Assembly: GCA_023079485.1 (NCBI GenBank)
Contig: CM041115.1
Span: forward strand, 43,827,805 to 43,891,804
Direction: 5' to 3'
Length of the DNA stretch: 64,000 nucleotides
DNA from: Archilochus colubris
Taxonomy: Eukaryota > Chordata > Aves > Apodiformes > Trochilidae
The notes beneath the pieces were generated by a model. That model ran no database searches and was not told where the DNA came from. It was given only the letters and a program-made list of their open reading frames with translations. Both the position numbers and the translations under genes were made by a program. Positions 58,998 through 64,000 of the stretch are shown here, piece after piece. The stretch's first letter is position 1. Every line of letters starts with the position of its first letter.

Positions 58998-60870
58998 CAC
59001 AGAATCACAGAAAGTTAGGGGTTGGAAAGGACCTCAAAAGATCATCTGGTCCAACCCCCCTGCCAGAGCAGGGTCACCTACATCAGGTCACACAGGAACC
59101 TGTCCAGGTGGGTTTTGAATGTCTCCAGAGAAGGAGACTCCACAACCTCCCTGGGCAGCCTGTGCCAGTGCTCTGTCACCCTCACAGTGAAAAAATTGTT
59201 CCTTATATTTATATGGAACCACCTGTGCTCCAGTTCATATGCCCCTTGTCCTATTGTTAGTCACCCCTGAGAAGAGCCTGGCTCTGTCCTCTTGGCACTC
59301 ACCCCTCACATATTTATAAACATTAATGAGGTCACCCCTCATTCTCCTCCAAGCTGAAAGAGGCACAGCTCCTTTCCTTCATAAAGGAGATGTTTCACTT
59401 GGTTGCTCTGTGCTGGACTCTTTCTGGAAGTTCCTGGTCCTTCTGGAACTGAGGGGCCCAGAACTGGACACAATATTCCAGATGTGGCCTCACCAGGGCA
59501 GAGTAGAGGGGGGGCAGAACCTCTGTTGACCAACTAACCACCCCTCTTCTAATGCACCCCAGGATGCCATTGGTCTTCTTGGCCACCAGGGCACATTGTT
59601 GGCTCACAGTCATCCTTCCATCCACCAGCACCCCCAGGTCCCTTTCCCCTGTGCTGCTCTCCAACAGCTCAGACCCCAACCTACACTGGTACCTGGGGTT
59701 GTTCTTTCACAGATGTAAGACTTTACACTTGCCCTTGTTGTAATTCATTAAATTTCTCCCTGCCCAACTCTCCAGCCTGTCCAAGTCCCTCTGAATGACA
59801 GCACAGCCTTCTGGGCTGTCAGCCACTCCTCCCAGTTTTGTGTCATCAGCAAACTTGCTGATAGTACATTCTACTCCCTTATCCAGGTCATCAATAAATA
59901 TATTGAATAGTTCTAGTCTCAGTACTGACCCCTGAGGGACTCCACTAGAAACAGACTTCCAACTAGACTCCATCCCATTGACTACAACTCTCTGGCTTCT
60001 GTCCTTCAACTAGCTCCCAATCCACCTCACTGCCCAATCATCCAGGCCACACTTCTTCAGTTTAGCTCCAAGAATGCTGAGGGAGACAGTGTCAAATACC
60101 TTCCTGAAATCAAGATAACCTCTGTCTACTGCTCTGCCATCATCTTTTCACCTGGTTACATCCTCATAGAAGCCTATCAGGTTGGTCAGACATGACTTCC
60201 CCTTAGTAAAACCACACTGATTGATCCTGATAAGCCTCTTGTCCTTGGTGTGCCTGGAGACAGCACCAAGAATGAGTTGTTCCACTGCCTTTCCAGAGAT
60301 GGGGATGAGGCCAACTGGTTTGTAGTTACCCAGGTCCTCTTTCTTGCCTTTTTCGAAGACTGGAGAGACATGTGCTTACCTCCAGTCCTCAGGCATCTCT
60401 CCTGTTCCCAACAACTTACCAAAGACGATGGAGAGTGGCCCAGCAATGACATCCGCCAGTTCCCTCAGTACCCATGGGTGCATCCCATCAGGACCCATGG
60501 ATTTATGGATGTCCAGCCTCATTAACTGATCCTTAACCCATCAACCAAAGCAAACTCACCCTTTACCCTGACCTCTGCAGTGGCCTTAGGGGCCTGGGGC
60601 TCCTGAGGATCCACCAGCTGTATACAGAGGCAAAGAAGGTGTTTAGCAATTCTGCCTTCTTTGTATCCTCTGTCACCAGGGCACCCACCTCATCCAGCAC
60701 TGGGCCTATATTGCCTTTAGTGTTGGTTTTATCTGCTGTGTATTTGAAGAAGCCCTTCCTGTTGTCCTTCACCTCTCTTGCAAGGTTTAATTCCAAGGAG
60801 GCTTTGACTTCCCTAGTTGCCTCTCTGCACTCTCAGACAACAGTCTTGTATTCCTCCCAAGTCCTCCCAG
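58998..60870 (-). pseudogene. CR1 LINE, long degraded copy in a CD274 intron
   Basis: The 3' tail 'tcacagaatcacagaa' is at 58998. The antisense ORF2 extends right to about 60870. It is split by frameshifts into recognisable parts: 59395-59679 ([20 protein letters not shown]), 59707-60009 ([16 protein letters not shown]) and 60563-60796 ([15 protein letters not shown]). It closely resembles the open CR1 at 17.8-20.2 kb but is older. It runs in the same direction as CD274. Confidence 0.9.
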
Positions 60871-61262
60871 TATATTACCAGAGAAAACACAGGGCCATGC
60901 AAACATGGATCAAACTGCAGCACAGAGTCTGCACACAAAGACGTGCTTCCATCTTGAGGTATATGTTTCAAAGAGCATGTCCCATCCTATCTCAGACTTT
61001 CCAAACACAGAACACTACTTATATGTCTTGTGCATATAAGGACTGCACCTGCTCCTGAAACAAGTATTTTTCTATCACATTTTAAGAAGTTGACATAGTA
61101 ATGAAAGGTCTCAGTCGCAATTTATAGGTGTTAGATAACAAATAGAAAGCAAAACAAATATTGAATGTAAATTTGTATAGGGTTATCATCATTACCAAGT
61201 AAATTCGCAAGCAATTATTTCCACAAGAACCACAGTGATAGACATAGGTAATATGTACATAC

Positions 61263-61313
61263 TTGCTACTGATGAGGTGGCCACAAGTGTTCTGTCATCC
61301 TTATTTGCTCTGG
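61263..61313 (-). CDS. CD274: CD274 cytoplasmic-tail exon
   Basis: 51 nt, phase 1 to phase 1, after a strong pyrimidine tract (TCTTTCTTTCTTTCAG) and before the donor AA|GTATGT. It encodes RANKDDRTLVATSSVA, flanked by split codons. Its position equals the human exon that carries the DTSSK-type tail motif; here the residues differ and no Cys is present. Assignment rests on phase, splice sites and position between the TM exon and the terminal exon. Confidence 0.75.
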
Positions 61314-63674
61314 CTGAAAGAAAGAAAGAGATAAAAAATTAAAAATAAAAAGATTTAACTTAGATCCAGTGGGGGCTTAGGCACAGTAGTGGGAAGTGCA
61401 CACAATGTTATCCCAAAACACTATTTCTTCAGAGACCATAAAAATTATTCTTCAGTGCTCCCAGTCTGTCAGCTGCCTTCCAGTTTCTTCTCCATATTTA
61501 CTAGATGCTAACATCACCGAAAAAATACTTGTTCAAATAGTTTTCCAAGATATTTTTCATCCAAAATTTTAATATTTTGGGCAACAAGAAGGGGACCACC
61601 TTCTCAGTGCTTTTGAGAGGAAAAAGCCCATATTACAGGGAAGTTGGTTCCTGAAATCATCATTTGTTTGGTCATCTGAGACAGTCTCAATTTTAAAAGA
61701 AGAACTTGTTGCTACTACTTTAGCTTCTGAATCAACTTGCAGTTTCATAACCATGATAATCACATACATCACATCATGTATATATATAGTGATATACACA
61801 TACAACCAATAATTATAAGTCAAGCAAGCTAGGAAACTTCTGACCTCCCCTGAAATCCCCAAATGGGAATCTTCTGAGAAGTCAAGGAGTTTGCTGTCTC
61901 TTCTTCCACTTTCATGTTCTGCTCCTATTCCTATCATATTCTTAGTAACAGAGCATTCTTATCCATGCAGGGTTATCTACAGCCATTCTGCAGTATGTTA
62001 GCATCATCTGCTAAGCTCATTAATACTTCTAGCAGAATTTCCCACAGCACCTATTCAGGAGCTGAGCTTGGGACAAGAGCACAGAACATCTACATTTAGT
62101 TATACCTTTTATTTACTTAATGGAACTCAGTTTGCTTATAGATGACTTTGTGTAATTTCCAGACAAAAATAAGCTCTCTTTCTGTTTGCACTGTGGAAAA
62201 GAGCTGGCAGAAAGTTTTGCCTTTGAAAGTATACCTCTCACTGTGGAAGCTTTTGGGATACCACTTGAAAAGACAGTACAGCGAGCCTTTGCATTAGTTC
62301 CTGCAGAGTTTCATACTAGCTACACATATCTACAGTTCCTACAAAATAAAAAAAAAATTTAGAAGGCCATTTAGTTAACTATCTTACCAAGTGTTTTTGG
62401 AGCACTTCCAGTAATATTTTACATAGTCCTGCTAGCGTACTATGCTAGACTACTATAATGCTAAGAGTACTACATCATCTTCAATGCCTCTTCTACTTCT
62501 CTGGAGACAACTTAACAAAAAAAAAAAAAAAAAAAAGCTATGTATCAGCTAAAAAAAAAAATTACAAAATTGTTATATAGATTAAGAGCTCTAGGCAAAA
62601 TCAAACTGTCCAGCAAAACCAATTTCCTTTTGATATTTTCAAAAGAGTCCTATAAACATTTTGAGATATTCATGACTTGATTGTGTCTGTTAAGATGACG
62701 CATAAAAAATACCACTGAACATAAAATCTTCAAACACACCTACCTTCTCTCCAAGGAAAAAACCCTCAACCAACCAACTAACCACAGAAAAAAAACCCCA
62801 GCACTTATATTTCAGTAAAAACAATAGGCTTCACACATTTTCATTTTTTTTAGTCTGGGGACAAAATATATTCTTTTCCGGAAATTATTTATTCTATTTT
62901 TTTCTTTAGTTAGCTAGCAAGTAAAAACAAATTACCAGCAATGTTTTTGCCTTTCCACAAGCTGTGGTACCAAAGATGTCCAATTCAGCTCAGTGAAGTG
63001 AACTGAAAAAGCTCAAAACAGCCAGAAAATTAGTCAAGTGGTATGAAGAAACAGTGGGAGTATTCCTTCCTGTAAAAAAAAAAATCTTTCAGACTCAAAA
63101 GCTTGGCTATCTCACTTCATATGTAATCCACCGTTTTTCTGGTGTTTTAACTAGAATAAAGATATATCAGGAATTCATACTAATTAGATCACTAAAAAAA
63201 ACCCAAAAAACATACATTCATCGTTCAGTGCAATTTTTCAGAGAAGGCATGAAAAAAAAAAAAAAAAGAAAAAAAAACCTAAAAGACCTCCAGTGCCCTG
63301 TCTGCACCCAGCATTCTGGTCTCCAATCAAAAGGCAGGACATAGAATAGGCAACTTCCACTTCCAGTGTGTATAAGCTGTACTTAGATGTTTGAATAGAT
63401 TAGACACCAACTTTACTGCTCTGCAGAGTCACCTATATGAATAATCAATAGAGATACAAGGGTAAAGGGTCTGTGAGGGGCTGACCACCTGTTCCACTCT
63501 GCTAACTTTCTAGTATTTGACTAAGATAAAGAAACAAATAATGTGAAAAATTTAGAGCTTTCAGGATGGCAGATCTTAGGCAGACTTTTATTATCTCATT
63601 CCACCTCCATGAGGATGAATTAACAAAACAGACTGATAGCAACTGAGATACACTAAAATCAACAATTTAAATAC
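61314..63674 (-). other. CD274: CD274 intron between the TM and tail exons
   Basis: AT-rich with several poly(A) runs (for example near 62518-62536 and 63250-63267). No mobile element was recognised. Confidence 0.65.
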
Positions 63675-63785
63675 CTTTTCTTTTGTAGATCATAAACAGT
63701 AACACTGATGGAACGAATACAGTCACAATGAGAATTGCTCCAACAAAGCGTCTGCTCTCAGTCCACAGAACACCATCAACTGAAT
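63675..63785 (-). CDS. CD274: CD274 transmembrane exon
   Basis: Encodes a short stalk with an acidic start, a membrane span (about RRFVGAILIVTVFVPSVLLF, compare the human GAILL core) and a basic stop-transfer MIYKRK, then the donor GTATTT in phase 1. The acceptor is either GAAG before 63785 or CAG before 63779; both keep phase 1. PD-L1 is the PD-1 ligand that dampens T cells. Its signal, IgV and IgC exons should lie right of 64,000. Position upstream of PDCD1LG2 on the same strand is as in mammals. Confidence 0.8.
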
Positions 63786-64000
63786 CTTCAAGAAAAACAA
63801 GGAGAGGAAAGAGTTTACATAATTGCATAAACACCTATAGTGATAGTGACAGTGACAGTCACAAATCCTGCTTGTCACCAATGTACAAGGTTTTACATCT
63901 TGCTTAGCTTTCTGTTAGGACTGCAGGAGAGCACTCAGTGAGGAAGGGAACAGAAAGTCCCTTCCATCTGGTAAAGCTGAGTGCAAAGGACAGGTGGCTC
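63786..64000 (-). other. CD274: CD274 intron (runs off the window)
   Basis: Sequence upstream of the TM exon; no further exon reached. Confidence 0.7.

Larger units (their letters stand above)
57819..61262 (-). other. CD274: CD274 final intron
   Basis: A 3.4-kb intron between the two cytoplasmic-tail exons. It carries the tRNA-like structured element (58593-58782), a long CR1 in the gene's own orientation (58998-60870), an (AT)n run at about 58526-58541 and an unassigned remainder. Confidence 0.7.

Noticed and set aside
1..64000. CRISPR arrays, operons, bacterial promoters or riboswitches
   Set aside because: This is vertebrate nuclear DNA and no such array or signal is present.

Overview
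The window is nuclear DNA of a bird. Ten CR1 LINE pieces are visible, several ending in the (ATTCTATG)-type 3' tail typical of avian CR1. Endogenous retroviruses of avian type, large introns and low gene density fit the same picture. The host genes match the RIC1 - PDCD1LG2 - CD274 block (human 9p24; that region corresponds to the avian Z chromosome, so Z linkage is inferred). All three genes run on the minus strand, in the human order CD274 > PDCD1LG2 > RIC1.

Layout. 1-4715 is the start of RIC1 intron 1. 4716-4856 is RIC1 coding exon 1, with a CpG-island promoter at about 4857-6000. From 6 to 41 kb there is no host exon that I can support. This stretch is filled by CR1 pieces, an ERVL-type LTR (11.1-12.1 kb), a minus-strand LTR (16.3-16.9 kb), a CR1 with an open 775-codon reverse-transcriptase frame (17.8-20.2 kb) abutting the env tail and LTR of another ERV (20.2-20.8 kb), a minus-strand ERV remnant (24.5-26.3 kb), and a complete young ERV (27.8-34.9 kb). 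41.3-45.7 kb holds four coding exons of PDCD1LG2 (PD-L2): signal peptide, IgV, IgC and transmembrane. 45.7-57.8 kb holds CR1 debris and unassigned DNA. 57.8-63.8 kb holds the last three coding exons of CD274 (PD-L1); its Ig exons lie beyond the right edge.

The most unusual object is the 7.06-kb ERV. It has two LTRs differing by about 1.4 percent, a tRNA-Lys(1,2) primer site, an uninterrupted Gag-type ORF that begins with three predicted membrane segments, and an uninterrupted PR-RT-RNaseH-IN frame. Pol follows Gag in the same frame after a single UAG codon, with a stem-loop/pseudoknot-like arrangement 10 nt downstream. No env is present.

A second curiosity is a structured element of about 190 bp in the last CD274 intron, made of three perfect inverted repeats, one of them closing a tRNA-like sequence with pol III A/B-box resemblance. 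PD-L1 and PD-L2 are membrane ligands of PD-1 that restrain T cells; RIC1 is a RAB6A exchange-factor subunit at the Golgi and is functionally unrelated, a neighbour only by conserved synteny.
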